Source: Arachidicoccus soli (lineage in GTDB: Bacteria; Bacteroidota; Bacteroidia; Chitinophagales; Chitinophagaceae). Taken from it: 64,000 nucleotides of DNA. The notes under the pieces were generated by a model. That model was not told the origin of the DNA. It saw only the letters and a list, made by a program, of their open reading frames with translations, and searched no databases. The stretch is from the NCBI RefSeq assembly GCF_003600625.1, contig NZ_CP032489.1:2170001-2234000 (forward strand). The letters run 5' to 3'. A program made the position numbers and the translations under genes. This document shows positions 46,089 to 54,801 of this stretch, piece after piece. Position 1 is the first letter of the stretch; every line of letters begins with the position of its first letter.

Positions 46089-47908
46089 TTCACGGATGTT
46101 ATAAAAGCATCTAGATCGTCTTCTTTTCCCAGACCGAGTTTCTGTTTGAGTCGATATTTTGTCATTCGTACACTCTTGGATTCTACGTGAAGTAGTGCCG
46201 CAATTTGTTTGGGAGATAGTTTCATGTAGAGGTATGCACAATATTTCAGATCCAGAGAAGTAAGTTTCTGTTCCGCTTTTTTCTGTAGTCGTATAAAAAA
46301 ATCAGGATGTATATTCTCAAATTCAGTAATATTCTCGAAGTCCTCATCTACCCTAATTTCTTCATTAATAATTTTCTCCAATTGTTTAGAGGACTGCAAA
46401 CCTCCTTCTTTTAATAATTTATCTTTCAAATTGAGCAAAATCTCATTTTTATGCTCTACCTGAAGTGCTCCCGCCAATAATTCTTTTTGTAATTGTTCTT
46501 TCTGACTTTGCATCAACTTTTGCTCGGCAATTAATCTAGCAGCCTCTTCATCTTTTAGTTTTTCCCTTTGCAAAGAATACCGCAAACGAAAATGATAAGC
46601 AAGAAAAAGAAACAATAATCCCAAAACAGCTACGATGGCAATACCAATATATAAGTATGTTTGCTTTTTTTGAAATTGGTTACGTTGTTCCAATAATTTC
46701 AACGCTTTATCCTTTTTCTCATTTTGATATTTTGCTTCTAGCCGTTGTATAGTCTGATATTGTTGCTCGTCAAATTCTTTGTGATAAAAATTCAAGTATT
46801 GTTTATAATAACTTAACGCTTTTTTATCATCCCCTTTTTGTTCTTCCAACTTTGCCAATGACTGGTAGAGATTCATTGATAAATAATAATTTGTCGGATT
46901 AATAGCGTCCACGATATTTTTTTCTTTCAACAAAGCATTTGCTGCCGCATCCATATTTCCCCCGCGTTTGCTCAATTTGCTAATGATGTCATAGCAGTTG
47001 GCTTGCATCGTTTTATTATTATATGTTGTGGAAATATTTAATGCGAGATTCACATTATTTAAAATAGAATCTTTATACCAAGGCGGAAAATAATCCATAT
47101 AAATATCGGCTAAGTTCAATGCAGAAAGCGTTACGATACTCTGGTTTTTTATCCAGTCTTTTCGCGCCTTAAAAACTTGCACCGATTGTTGAAAACAATG
47201 TACTGCGGAGTCTAATAAAAGAGTATCTTTTTTAACTTCAAATCTTTGTAAAAAGTTGCTGCCGTTTATTTGCCATGCAGCCGTGAGCATTCCGGGGTCG
47301 TTGCTTTTCTCAGCTTGCGAAAGTGAAAGTTTTGCATAGTTGGTTGCTTTATCAGTATCTTCCCTCTCGGCATAAATTCCATATAGCAGATAATAAATAC
47401 TCGATTTGTACAGCCCTCCATTTACATCATCCAAATAGCTTAGCGCTTTTTGCCAGCTATTTAATGCTTCTTCCGGATGATTGTCAATATTTTGCTCAAC
47501 GCCCCGTCGATACCAAGCAATTCCTTTAAAGAATGGAGTTACATTTTTTGCTAAAAATAGGGCGCTATCAACTGCTAATTTTGCGGAATCTGTTTTTTGT
47601 GCAGCCAAATATAATGTCGCACGATAACCATAACTATAAGAAGCAGCGGCATTGTCTTTATGTTGCAGCGCATAAATTATAGCCTGATGATTTATTGTAA
47701 AGCTTTTTGGTAAATTGTCAAAAGACAAAGCATCCGACAAGCGAGCCATCGTCATTGCCCGTTGATGGGTCGAAATTTGATTATTTTGCAAAACCTGCAT
47801 CAATGAATCCGCAACGCGTTTTTGTGCCTTAACATTGATGGTAAAACATAGCAATATCCAAGAAGTCAAAAGTAAAACAAAGCGGTTTTTCATAGTATAT
47901 ATCTGCAC
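46085..47908 (-). CDS. Membrane-anchored TPR regulator with C-terminal LuxR-like helix-turn-helix
   Basis: This 607-residue protein has a signal peptide (to about VKAQ). TPR repeats occupy about 60-400 (repeated A-Y-x-x-A-L type helices such as EEALNSWQKALSYLDD). A transmembrane helix follows near 415-440 (TYLYIGIAIVAVLGLLFLFL), then a charged coiled coil (about 445-500) and a C-terminal domain with LDLKYCAYLYMKLSPKQIAA, LLHVESKSVRMTKYRLKQKL and GKEDDLDAFI, a LuxR/GerE-like helix-turn-helix. This architecture is common in Bacteroidota, where it is thought to pass a periplasmic signal to DNA. The target is unknown. It is transcribed away from the WG-repeat operon that starts 190 bp to its right. 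Confidence 0.85.
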   Translation of the reverse strand: MQIYTMKNRFVLLLTSWILLCFTINVKAQKRVADSLMQVLQNNQISTHQRAMTMARLSDALSFDNLPKSFTINHQAIIYALQHKDNAAASYSYGYRATLYLAAQKTDSAKLAVDSALFLAKNVTPFFKGIAWYRRGVEQNIDNHPEEALNSWQKALSYLDDVNGGLYKSSIYYLLYGIYAEREDTDKATNYAKLSLSQAEKSNDPGMLTAAWQINGSNFLQRFEVKKDTLLLDSAVHCFQQSVQVFKARKDWIKNQSIVTLSALNLADIYMDYFPPWYKDSILNNVNLALNISTTYNNKTMQANCYDIISKLSKRGGNMDAAANALLKEKNIVDAINPTNYYLSMNLYQSLAKLEEQKGDDKKALSYYKQYLNFYHKEFDEQQYQTIQRLEAKYQNEKKDKALKLLEQRNQFQKKQTYLYIGIAIVAVLGLLFLFLAYHFRLRYSLQREKLKDEEAARLIAEQKLMQSQKEQLQKELLAGALQVEHKNEILLNLKDKLLKEGGLQSSKQLEKIINEEIRVDEDFENITEFENIHPDFFIRLQKKAEQKLTSLDLKYCAYLYMKLSPKQIAALLHVESKSVRMTKYRLKQKLGLGKEDDLDAFITSVN

Positions 47909-48095
47909 AACAAATATAGTTGTTCTTGCTAAAACAATAATGTAACGATATTTTATTAAATATAAATCATTGTTTTACAATATTTTATATTTATGTAGAT
48001 GTTTTGTAGATGCTCTTTTTCAAGGATGTAGACAAATAGTAGGATAGTGAAAATTGGCGTTTGCATGCTAGATAAGCAATTTTGTAAAAAAATTT

Positions 48096-48425
48096 ATGCA
48101 TACAAAGAATCTTTCCATTATTGCTTACCTAACTATCATTGGCTGGGGTTTTTCTTATTTAAAATTCGGTAAAGAAAAGAATAATGAACTTCTGAAATAT
48201 CATCTGCGACAGTCATTGGGTGTCATGACTGTGAGCTGCTTATTCGGCATATTGATTTGGATAATCGCTGTTTTTTCCCCAACGATAGCTATACTATTCT
48301 CTTGGATAGGTATTCTTCTTTTTATTCTATTGGTTTTGGGCATTATCAACGCGCTTAATGAAACCCAACGGCCTGTTCCTATTATTGGCAAATTTTTTGA
48401 AAACAAGTTCTTCTTTATCAGCTAA
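48096..48425 (+). CDS. Small membrane protein, DUF4870/Tic20-like
   Basis: This 109-residue protein has about three hydrophobic helices (near 5-20, 40-65 and 68-90) and the family pattern NNELLKYHLRQSLGV followed by two helices and INALNETQRPVPIIG. This is typical of DUF4870/Tic20-related proteins, whose role in bacteria is unclear. It is the first gene of a rightward operon; the next start is 23 bp away. Its divergent position next to the TPR-HTH gene suggests, but does not show, that the latter regulates it. Confidence 0.75.
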   Translation: MHTKNLSIIAYLTIIGWGFSYLKFGKEKNNELLKYHLRQSLGVMTVSCLFGILIWIIAVFSPTIAILFSWIGILLFILLVLGIINALNETQRPVPIIGKFFENKFFFIS

Positions 48426-48448
48426 TTATAGAAAAATACCTAAAATTT

Positions 48449-50881
48449 ATGAAAGATCTATTCTTTATTCTGCTTTTCATATCTGGTTGTTATGTTGTGC
48501 AAGCACAAGATAGTCTATATGACGGCGGCTCTCATTTTGCCTTTGGCTTCGCTCATCTTGAAAAGGGCGGTCAAAGTTACTTTATAGACAGAACTGGTAA
48601 AATAGCTTTTAATGAAATAGTCAGAGGTGGTTTTCAAGAAAGAACAGATTTTTACGAGGTGAATGACAGCGATAGATCTTTATTGCCTCAAAGTTATGTT
48701 GAAGTGCGCAAGGGAAACAAGTTGGGCATACTTACCATTGAAGGTAAATGGATACTAAACCCTATTTACGATTCTATTGATACGCAAGGTATTTTTGAAT
48801 GGATTGTAAAAAAGTATGGCAAAAAATCTTTATTTACTTCACAGGGTTTTGAATTACCATTCCGGTTCGATATGGCTTATCGAATGGACAGTAATTATTA
48901 TCAGGTTGTGAATAAAGGCCTTTTTGGTATTTACAGCAAAAAAGAGGATAAATTAGTCGTTCCCATTATTTATCAAAATATGGACTATTGTTATAGCTGC
49001 GAAGCAAAAGGTAATTATTCCTTTGCGGAAAAAAATGGTAAATGGGGCGTTATCAACTTCCAAAACAAAGTGTTACTGCCTTTTGAATACGACCATCATC
49101 ATTGGAATATGCGCAGCGATGAATGGGTAAATTGTCTGTACAAAAACGGGAAACAGTTAGCTATTAACCTCCATACAAAGCAAGTAGATACTTGTAATTT
49201 TGCACAAGAACAAAATGAAGACACGACCCAATTGGCTCAAGGTTTTAGGCTAATAAGAAAGAAGGAGAAATATGGATTATTAAATCCTGCAGGGAAATTA
49301 GTTCTGGCTGTGAATTATGATTTCATCAACTACGAAGCAGACACTGTTGGAGGTTATCTTCCTGCACCTTTTGTTGCCATCAATCAAAATAATTTATGGG
49401 GCATTGCGGATACAACAGGCCGTATCATTATTCCGCCATTATACAATTCGGAATTACATATGGTTGCCGATAGTTTTTTCCTTTGCCACAAAGCAGATAT
49501 GGATATTCTTTTGAACAAAAATGGAGGAAAAGTCTTCAAGGGAAAATACGATGATATTCAATTGGAACATACTGATAATGATTCTTTATCTATCCCTTAT
49601 TTTCTATTAAAGCAAAATAATCATTACGGCATTTACAATCCACAAACAGATGTATGGGTTCAGCCTAAATTTGATGGTATAAGCCAATATTTATTTAGAA
49701 TTACATTGCCCAATGTTGTTAAAATAAAGCTCAATGATCAAGAAGGGTTATTGAATGTAAAAACAGGAAAGTTAGTCGTACAACCCATTTATCATTCTCT
49801 TGATAATGAATATCTTCCTAAAGGGCTAATGATTGTGCGCGGGGATGAAAAATATGGACTTTACAATTATTTAAACAAGAAATTGGTAGCACCTTTAAGT
49901 TACAGATATTTAGGCAAGGAAAAAATAGAAAGTTTAATTTTAACCTCTACATCTAAAGGCTATGGCCTAATGAATTTTGATGGGAAAGAAATTATCCCTA
50001 ACCGTTATTTTGAAATACGTGCTTTATCCAACGATTTTTACTTACTAACACGACAAGATAGTACTTATCAAAATATATACAGTTTTTTTAATAGTAAAAA
50101 CAATCATTTTACCACCCTTCCTTTTGATACGATTGATGCAGTTGAAGCAGATACGCTGATTATTGTTATTGATAAAGGGAAATATAAATTATACAACCTG
50201 CTAACTGAAAAAGTTATTGATGGAGCTTATTCCGAAGGTGGTTTTCCTGATTTAATACAATATTTCAGCAATGGATATGCGATTGTTCAAAAAAATAAAA
50301 AAGCAGGAATTATCAATGCGAAAGGTGATTTCATTATCCCTTTAAAATATGCCGGACTTTCCAATTTCCATAATGGGTATGCCCTAATGCTAAAGGGCGA
50401 AGACAGCCTGGGGAGGAGATTATACGGGTTTATTGATTCAACCGGGAAAGTAGTGATTCCTGCAAAATATGTTTTTGATGTAAATAAAAACATAGATGAT
50501 TATTTTCCGGATAGTTACCTTCTTCTGATTTACCAAGTAAATGAAGGTTCGCCAGAAAGAATTGGCCTTGCTACAAGAAAAGGAAAGGTATTAATTCCGC
50601 CCGCTTATGACAAAATAATTGCACAAAAAAATGGCTTTAATTATTTAGTAGAAAAAGATAAAAAGTTCGGCATTTTGGATAGTTTAGGTCAGATTATTCT
50701 ACCCATAACGTTTGATGATATTTCTTTAAATGAAGTTCCTATTTACGAATCGCATTATGCTTTTGAATTTCCGCTATTGGCTCAAAAAGGAAAGCTGTGG
50801 CAATATTATAATCGAAACGGAAAGTCGCTTCCTATCAAAGTAAAAAAGCAAATCAGTTTTAATCCAATTATAAATTTTTAA
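48449..50881 (+). CDS. Large secreted WG-repeat protein
   Basis: This 810-residue protein has a signal peptide to about VVQAQ (residue 20). More than ten WG-type repeats follow, of the pattern hydrophobic-G-hydrophobic-x-x-x-x-G-K-x-hydrophobic-x-P-x-Y-D. Examples are LGILTIEGKWILNPIYDSI, WGVINFQNKVLLPFEYD, AGIINAKGDFIIPLKYAG and FGILDSLGQIILPITFDDI. WG repeats form a beta-propeller-like or solenoid fold and are mostly of unknown function. There is no catalytic domain. The length and the absence of a sorting domain suggest a periplasmic or surface protein. It shares an operon with two more WG-repeat genes (53569 and 54794). Confidence 0.88.
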   Translation: MKDLFFILLFISGCYVVQAQDSLYDGGSHFAFGFAHLEKGGQSYFIDRTGKIAFNEIVRGGFQERTDFYEVNDSDRSLLPQSYVEVRKGNKLGILTIEGKWILNPIYDSIDTQGIFEWIVKKYGKKSLFTSQGFELPFRFDMAYRMDSNYYQVVNKGLFGIYSKKEDKLVVPIIYQNMDYCYSCEAKGNYSFAEKNGKWGVINFQNKVLLPFEYDHHHWNMRSDEWVNCLYKNGKQLAINLHTKQVDTCNFAQEQNEDTTQLAQGFRLIRKKEKYGLLNPAGKLVLAVNYDFINYEADTVGGYLPAPFVAINQNNLWGIADTTGRIIIPPLYNSELHMVADSFFLCHKADMDILLNKNGGKVFKGKYDDIQLEHTDNDSLSIPYFLLKQNNHYGIYNPQTDVWVQPKFDGISQYLFRITLPNVVKIKLNDQEGLLNVKTGKLVVQPIYHSLDNEYLPKGLMIVRGDEKYGLYNYLNKKLVAPLSYRYLGKEKIESLILTSTSKGYGLMNFDGKEIIPNRYFEIRALSNDFYLLTRQDSTYQNIYSFFNSKNNHFTTLPFDTIDAVEADTLIIVIDKGKYKLYNLLTEKVIDGAYSEGGFPDLIQYFSNGYAIVQKNKKAGIINAKGDFIIPLKYAGLSNFHNGYALMLKGEDSLGRRLYGFIDSTGKVVIPAKYVFDVNKNIDDYFPDSYLLLIYQVNEGSPERIGLATRKGKVLIPPAYDKIIAQKNGFNYLVEKDKKFGILDSLGQIILPITFDDISLNEVPIYESHYAFEFPLLAQKGKLWQYYNRNGKSLPIKVKKQISFNPIINF

Positions 50882-50899
50882 AGAAAAAAATCAGTTTTT

Positions 50900-51610
50900 A
50901 TGTTCCATCTTTTTAAAGAAAAATACATTCTAGACGACCATTATGAGCAACATCGGATGGCTGCGGAAAAAGAACCGCTACTCAATATTGGTGCGATGCT
51001 GTTGGAGTATAATCAATATCGCGATTCGTTAACCTTGAAATCCAGGCTTCAAGTAAAGCAACTTGAGCCTCTGTTGAACAATGCTTGGCAAGTATTTGAC
51101 AAAGCCTCTTGTATAGAGCTGTTGGATGAATTACTCGAACTTCCCAACCAGCAAAAATATAGGGATTATATAAACGCTATTTTATTACAACGACAAAATG
51201 TAAATCAATTGGCTTACGAAGTGTTGGTTGCTCCAGCACACTTATATACTTATCTCGAAAAAAATTGTCAAACGCTGTTTGAGCAATCTGGTAAAGCATT
51301 CGACCGTATTGAGTTTGATGGCATTGGGAATGTTTCCGCTTGGGATATAGAAAGGGCCGGACTGGTCGCGCGTTATGCCTTTAATATTGGTTGGTTGACG
51401 GAAGAAGAAACATTTTATCATCTCGAAAAATCTTTTCAATTGGCAAAAGCAAATTATCAAAATTGGGCCGATTATTATGTGGCCTACATGAAAGCGCGCA
51501 CCTTGTTTTACGAAGAAAGAGAAACGGATTATATAGATTATGTTTTGACATTAAAAAAATTATACAAAAGCACTGATTTCTTCTGCTTGAAATATCCTTT
51601 AAATAATTAA
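50900..51610 (+). CDS. DUF1266-domain protein
   Basis: This 236-residue protein has no signal peptide and so is probably cytoplasmic. Its C-terminal half carries VSAWDIERAGLVARYAFNIG, WLTEEETFYHLEKSFQLAK and NWADYYVAYMKARTLFYEE. This is the AWD-R...GW-EE...W--Y---Y--GR pattern of DUF1266, a family without a settled function. The N-terminal half is helical and not recognised. It lies 18 bp after the large WG-repeat gene and 6 bp before a lipoprotein gene, so it is clearly in the same operon. Confidence 0.75.
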   Translation: MFHLFKEKYILDDHYEQHRMAAEKEPLLNIGAMLLEYNQYRDSLTLKSRLQVKQLEPLLNNAWQVFDKASCIELLDELLELPNQQKYRDYINAILLQRQNVNQLAYEVLVAPAHLYTYLEKNCQTLFEQSGKAFDRIEFDGIGNVSAWDIERAGLVARYAFNIGWLTEEETFYHLEKSFQLAKANYQNWADYYVAYMKARTLFYEERETDYIDYVLTLKKLYKSTDFFCLKYPLNN

Positions 51611-51616
51611 GAAAAT

Positions 51617-52165
51617 ATGAATAAAAATATGAAGAATACAATTATCGGTCTGATAGCATCCACCACTATTTTGTTTAATTCTTCTTGTACAGGAGGTAGT
51701 CAAAATCTTTCTAAAGGAAAAGTGATAGATCCCCTACAAAATGAGTTAATAAAACTGGAAACCGATAAAAGCAATAATAGTAAGCGTTTTAGTGTGTTGG
51801 GCTATCCGGCATTCAATGCTGATATTAAAGCGGGGTACAATGATGACCCGGTTATTAATATTTATTCAGAGCCTAACGGCCAGGGCCGCTTATTGAATAG
51901 CTTCCCAATACATATTGGAAAAAATGCCAACGAAATATATGTACCTAAAGAATTTTCAAATCAAGATATTGTCGTGTATGACAACGAAGGGAAAAGCCAT
52001 AAATATGATGAAAAAATGCAGTTTTCTTTTTCGATGGATATGCAATTAAATAGGCCCAGAAATAAGAATTATCTGTTGAACAAAAATGGACTACCTCAAA
52101 TGGATAGCCTGATAATGGTTTATCCTACCTATTTTAATAACATCCTAATAGATGAAGTGAAATAA
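51617..52165 (+). CDS. Lipoprotein of unknown function
   Basis: This 182-residue protein has a lipoprotein signal with the lipobox ending at Cys24 (NSSC). The mature part has a short SH3-like stretch (DPVINIYSEPNGQGRLLNSF) but no family that I can name. Its spacing of 6 bp from the DUF1266 gene shows co-transcription. An 89-bp gap with a possible small hairpin (GAAGAT-TC-ATCTTC at about 52212-52225) separates it from the next gene. Confidence 0.7.
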   Translation: MNKNMKNTIIGLIASTTILFNSSCTGGSQNLSKGKVIDPLQNELIKLETDKSNNSKRFSVLGYPAFNADIKAGYNDDPVINIYSEPNGQGRLLNSFPIHIGKNANEIYVPKEFSNQDIVVYDNEGKSHKYDEKMQFSFSMDMQLNRPRNKNYLLNKNGLPQMDSLIMVYPTYFNNILIDEVK

Positions 52166-52254
52166 AAATTTAAACTTAATGAATCTATGGCGGTTGCGAA
52201 CACCTGCCATGAGAAGATTCATCTTCCATTATTTTTAAATTTCAAGAAGTAATT

Positions 52255-53073
52255 ATGACAAACATTGTATCACAAATTATCAGTTTGGTGGGTTACGGAA
52301 ATGACTATCTATATAACGGAACACTCCCCGTTGATTTTTACCCAGAACATCCAGCATTCCAATTTTGTAAAAAGGTTGATTTCATCGATCTGAAAGGCAA
52401 TGCTACGCCACTTTCTTCACAAAATGAAACCGTCGCAGAAAACCCTCTCGAATGGATGATTTATTTAAAATATAAAGGTTGCAAAAACTTACGCCTTTAT
52501 TTTCAATATTCCGGCGATGAGAATTTTCCAGATTATAAAAGTGCCGGAATGGTCGGTGGTGGTGGCTATTGGCGCATAGAGGCCAACTATGGAAGCAACT
52601 GTGATATTTGGGCGAGTCGATGGGAAGTAAATTCTAAGGATGATTCTGGAAAAAACATTTGGTCCGTAACATATGGTTTGCTGGCAAAAGATCAGCAACC
52701 AACAAATCTGCACTGCGACTTATCCATAATCAAAAATGTCACAAAAAAACGCCTTTCCGCTATATCAAATTTTGCAGCCAAGCAACAACTGAAAAATTGG
52801 CATCAAATTTTTGAAAACGCTTTGGCAGTTTTAGAAAATCCCGAATCGGCGGATAGCGATTTTCTACACTTGATGATTCCGAAGGAAAAATATTCCTTAT
52901 TGGCTCGTCAAATCATGTTTACAGCGTATGCCGCCTGGGTTTTCGGTGGAATAGGTTCATGGAACGATCTGTTTTTTAAAGACGGCAATACCCAAGACTG
53001 CTACGAACAGTTATCTTATAATTTATACGATAATATTTGTGTGAATATTATTGCATCTCTAAACTCCTATTAA
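52255..53073 (+). CDS. Cytoplasmic protein of unknown function
   Basis: This 272-residue protein lacks a signal peptide. The middle is rich in Trp and Tyr (WMIYLKYKGCKNLRLYFQYS, GGGGYWRIEANYGSNCDIW), and a helical end includes FTAYAAWVFGGIGSWNDLFF. I do not recognise a family. The C-terminal pattern AAWVFGGIGSWND resembles those in small proteins next to polymorphic toxins, but this is only an impression. It lies within the WG-repeat operon, 18 bp before the next gene, and its composition is normal for the window. Confidence 0.6.
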   Translation: MTNIVSQIISLVGYGNDYLYNGTLPVDFYPEHPAFQFCKKVDFIDLKGNATPLSSQNETVAENPLEWMIYLKYKGCKNLRLYFQYSGDENFPDYKSAGMVGGGGYWRIEANYGSNCDIWASRWEVNSKDDSGKNIWSVTYGLLAKDQQPTNLHCDLSIIKNVTKKRLSAISNFAAKQQLKNWHQIFENALAVLENPESADSDFLHLMIPKEKYSLLARQIMFTAYAAWVFGGIGSWNDLFFKDGNTQDCYEQLSYNLYDNICVNIIASLNSY

Positions 53074-53091
53074 TATTTTAAAATAATAAAA

Positions 53092-53544
53092 ATGAAGAAA
53101 TCAAATCTCACACTGCTATTATTAATATTTTTCAGCGCAGCATTTGCACAACAGAATCCTGATAAAATTATCTTGTCAATTAGCCGAAATGGCAATACCC
53201 ATCAAATGTATGTGGAAAATGCAAGTATCGATTTCAACAAACTTGACCTGGATACGTCTATTGACAGAAATGGGTCAACTGTTGTTATGATTAACTGCGA
53301 CAGCCTGCCCCGTTTTATATTGGAAGCCGCTGGTGGAGATACCGACAACAAAATAAATGTTAGCATACACCAGGAAGACAAAAACGGCAAAGTGCTAAAA
53401 TCCTATCAGTTAAAAAACGCTTTAATTACCGATTTTTCAGATTCCATGAACGGTAAAACTGAAGAGGATAATCTGGATAATCGTGGAGCTTACTCGATAA
53501 CAATTATGTCGAAGAATTTGAAAATTAACGAAATAAAGATGTAA
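53092..53544 (+). CDS. Small secreted protein, faintly Hcp-like
   Basis: This 150-residue protein has a signal peptide ending near AFAQQ. The mature part is predicted mainly beta. The end KSYQLKNALITDFSDSM and GAYSITIMSKNLKINEIKM follow the order of the last strands of Bacteroidota Hcp-type (TssD) proteins, in which an L-x-NA-x-V-x-Y-x-E block precedes a T-I-x-I-SA-x-x-I block. Known TssD proteins lack signal peptides, so if the fold is shared the function differs. The similarity is weak and by eye only. It lies between an unrecognised gene and a WG-repeat gene in the same operon. Confidence 0.5.
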   Translation: MKKSNLTLLLLIFFSAAFAQQNPDKIILSISRNGNTHQMYVENASIDFNKLDLDTSIDRNGSTVVMINCDSLPRFILEAAGGDTDNKINVSIHQEDKNGKVLKSYQLKNALITDFSDSMNGKTEEDNLDNRGAYSITIMSKNLKINEIKM

Positions 53545-53568
53545 TAACTACCTATTAAAATACAATAA

Positions 53569-54801
53569 ATGAATATCAAAAAACGTTCATTAACTTTCAT
53601 TTTGTGGCTTTGCATGATCGTTACAGCACCAGCACAAAAGCTGCATTTTGTAGTCACCCCCGATAATACTTTTGGCAGCATCAGCAATTTTTCTGAGGGT
53701 TTGGCTAAAGTGAATTTAAAACAAGACAGTGTTGGTTTTATAAATACATCCGGGCAATTTGCATTTGCATCTACTTTTGAAAATGCCGGCAATTTTCACT
53801 GTGGAAGAGCGTATGTTCGAGCAACAATGAAGGGGCAATCTAAATTTGGCTTCATTAATGAAAAAGGAAAAATAGTGATTCCCTTAATTTATGATGAAGT
53901 GGAAGATTTTTCCTGTAACCGTACAGCAGTGAATAAGGATGGCATCTGGAAAATCATTGATCGAAATGGACATACAATTATGAATGATTCCTTGTTGATA
54001 ACTGAAACAGAAATTGATGACGCCTCCGATACCGCATATTATTGGGAAGATACGGAGCCACCGGCTTTTCACGATAACCGAATGCTGGTGAGAAACGAGA
54101 CAAATTATGGTTATGTAGATACCATGGGGATAATCGTGATTCCTTGCCGATACAACGCTGCGTTCGCCTTCTCTAACGGAGTGACAATTGTCGCACCGAA
54201 AGGCGTCGACGCCCCTGATAAAAACAATGCCCCTAATTTTTTAGATAGCTTGTATAATAGCCTTCCCGATGGTCAGACATCTCAAAAACTTTCGACGATA
54301 GATACTTCTGGAAACCTACTTTTTAGTTTTAATAAAAATCAGCTACCAGATTTAGGCGTATCATTTTCAAACAATCTTATTCGTTTTCAAGATCAGAATA
54401 ATCAATGGGGCTTTATCAACAAAACGGGAAAGGTTGTTGTGCCAGATACACTTGCTTCTACACCCGAACCCTTCTCGGATGGTATGGCCATTTTATGGCC
54501 GAATAAACAAATTCTTATGAGGAACCCAGTGCCTTTAACTGTAATTGATACAACAGGAAAAATAATGTCCACTATTTCTTTCGTTAATGACGATGGATGG
54601 ATGCAAGACAAAGACCTTTTATTTCACGAAGGATTACTTTCGGTAAAAATCAATAATCTTTGGGGCTATGTGAATAAGTCTGGAGAAATTATTATAAAGC
54701 CTCAATTTGAAGAAGCATTAGGCTTTCACGATAGGTGTGCTGTAGTGGTAACGAAGGAAGGAAAGGTTGCCGTAATTAAAAACCCTTTGAAAAATGAATA
54801 G
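53569..54801 (+). CDS. Secreted WG-repeat protein
   Basis: This 410-residue protein has a signal peptide to about APAQK. About six WG-type repeats follow, including VGFINTSGQFAFASTF, FGFINEKGKIVIPLIYDEV, YGYVDTMGIIVIPCRYN, WGFINKTGKVVVPDTL and WGYVNKSGEIIIKPQFEEA. There is no other domain. Its 3' end overlaps the next WG gene by 8 bp, so the two are translationally linked. It resembles the 810-residue protein of the same operon in repeat style but is half as long. Confidence 0.88.
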   Translation: MNIKKRSLTFILWLCMIVTAPAQKLHFVVTPDNTFGSISNFSEGLAKVNLKQDSVGFINTSGQFAFASTFENAGNFHCGRAYVRATMKGQSKFGFINEKGKIVIPLIYDEVEDFSCNRTAVNKDGIWKIIDRNGHTIMNDSLLITETEIDDASDTAYYWEDTEPPAFHDNRMLVRNETNYGYVDTMGIIVIPCRYNAAFAFSNGVTIVAPKGVDAPDKNNAPNFLDSLYNSLPDGQTSQKLSTIDTSGNLLFSFNKNQLPDLGVSFSNNLIRFQDQNNQWGFINKTGKVVVPDTLASTPEPFSDGMAILWPNKQILMRNPVPLTVIDTTGKIMSTISFVNDDGWMQDKDLLFHEGLLSVKINNLWGYVNKSGEIIIKPQFEEALGFHDRCAVVVTKEGKVAVIKNPLKNE

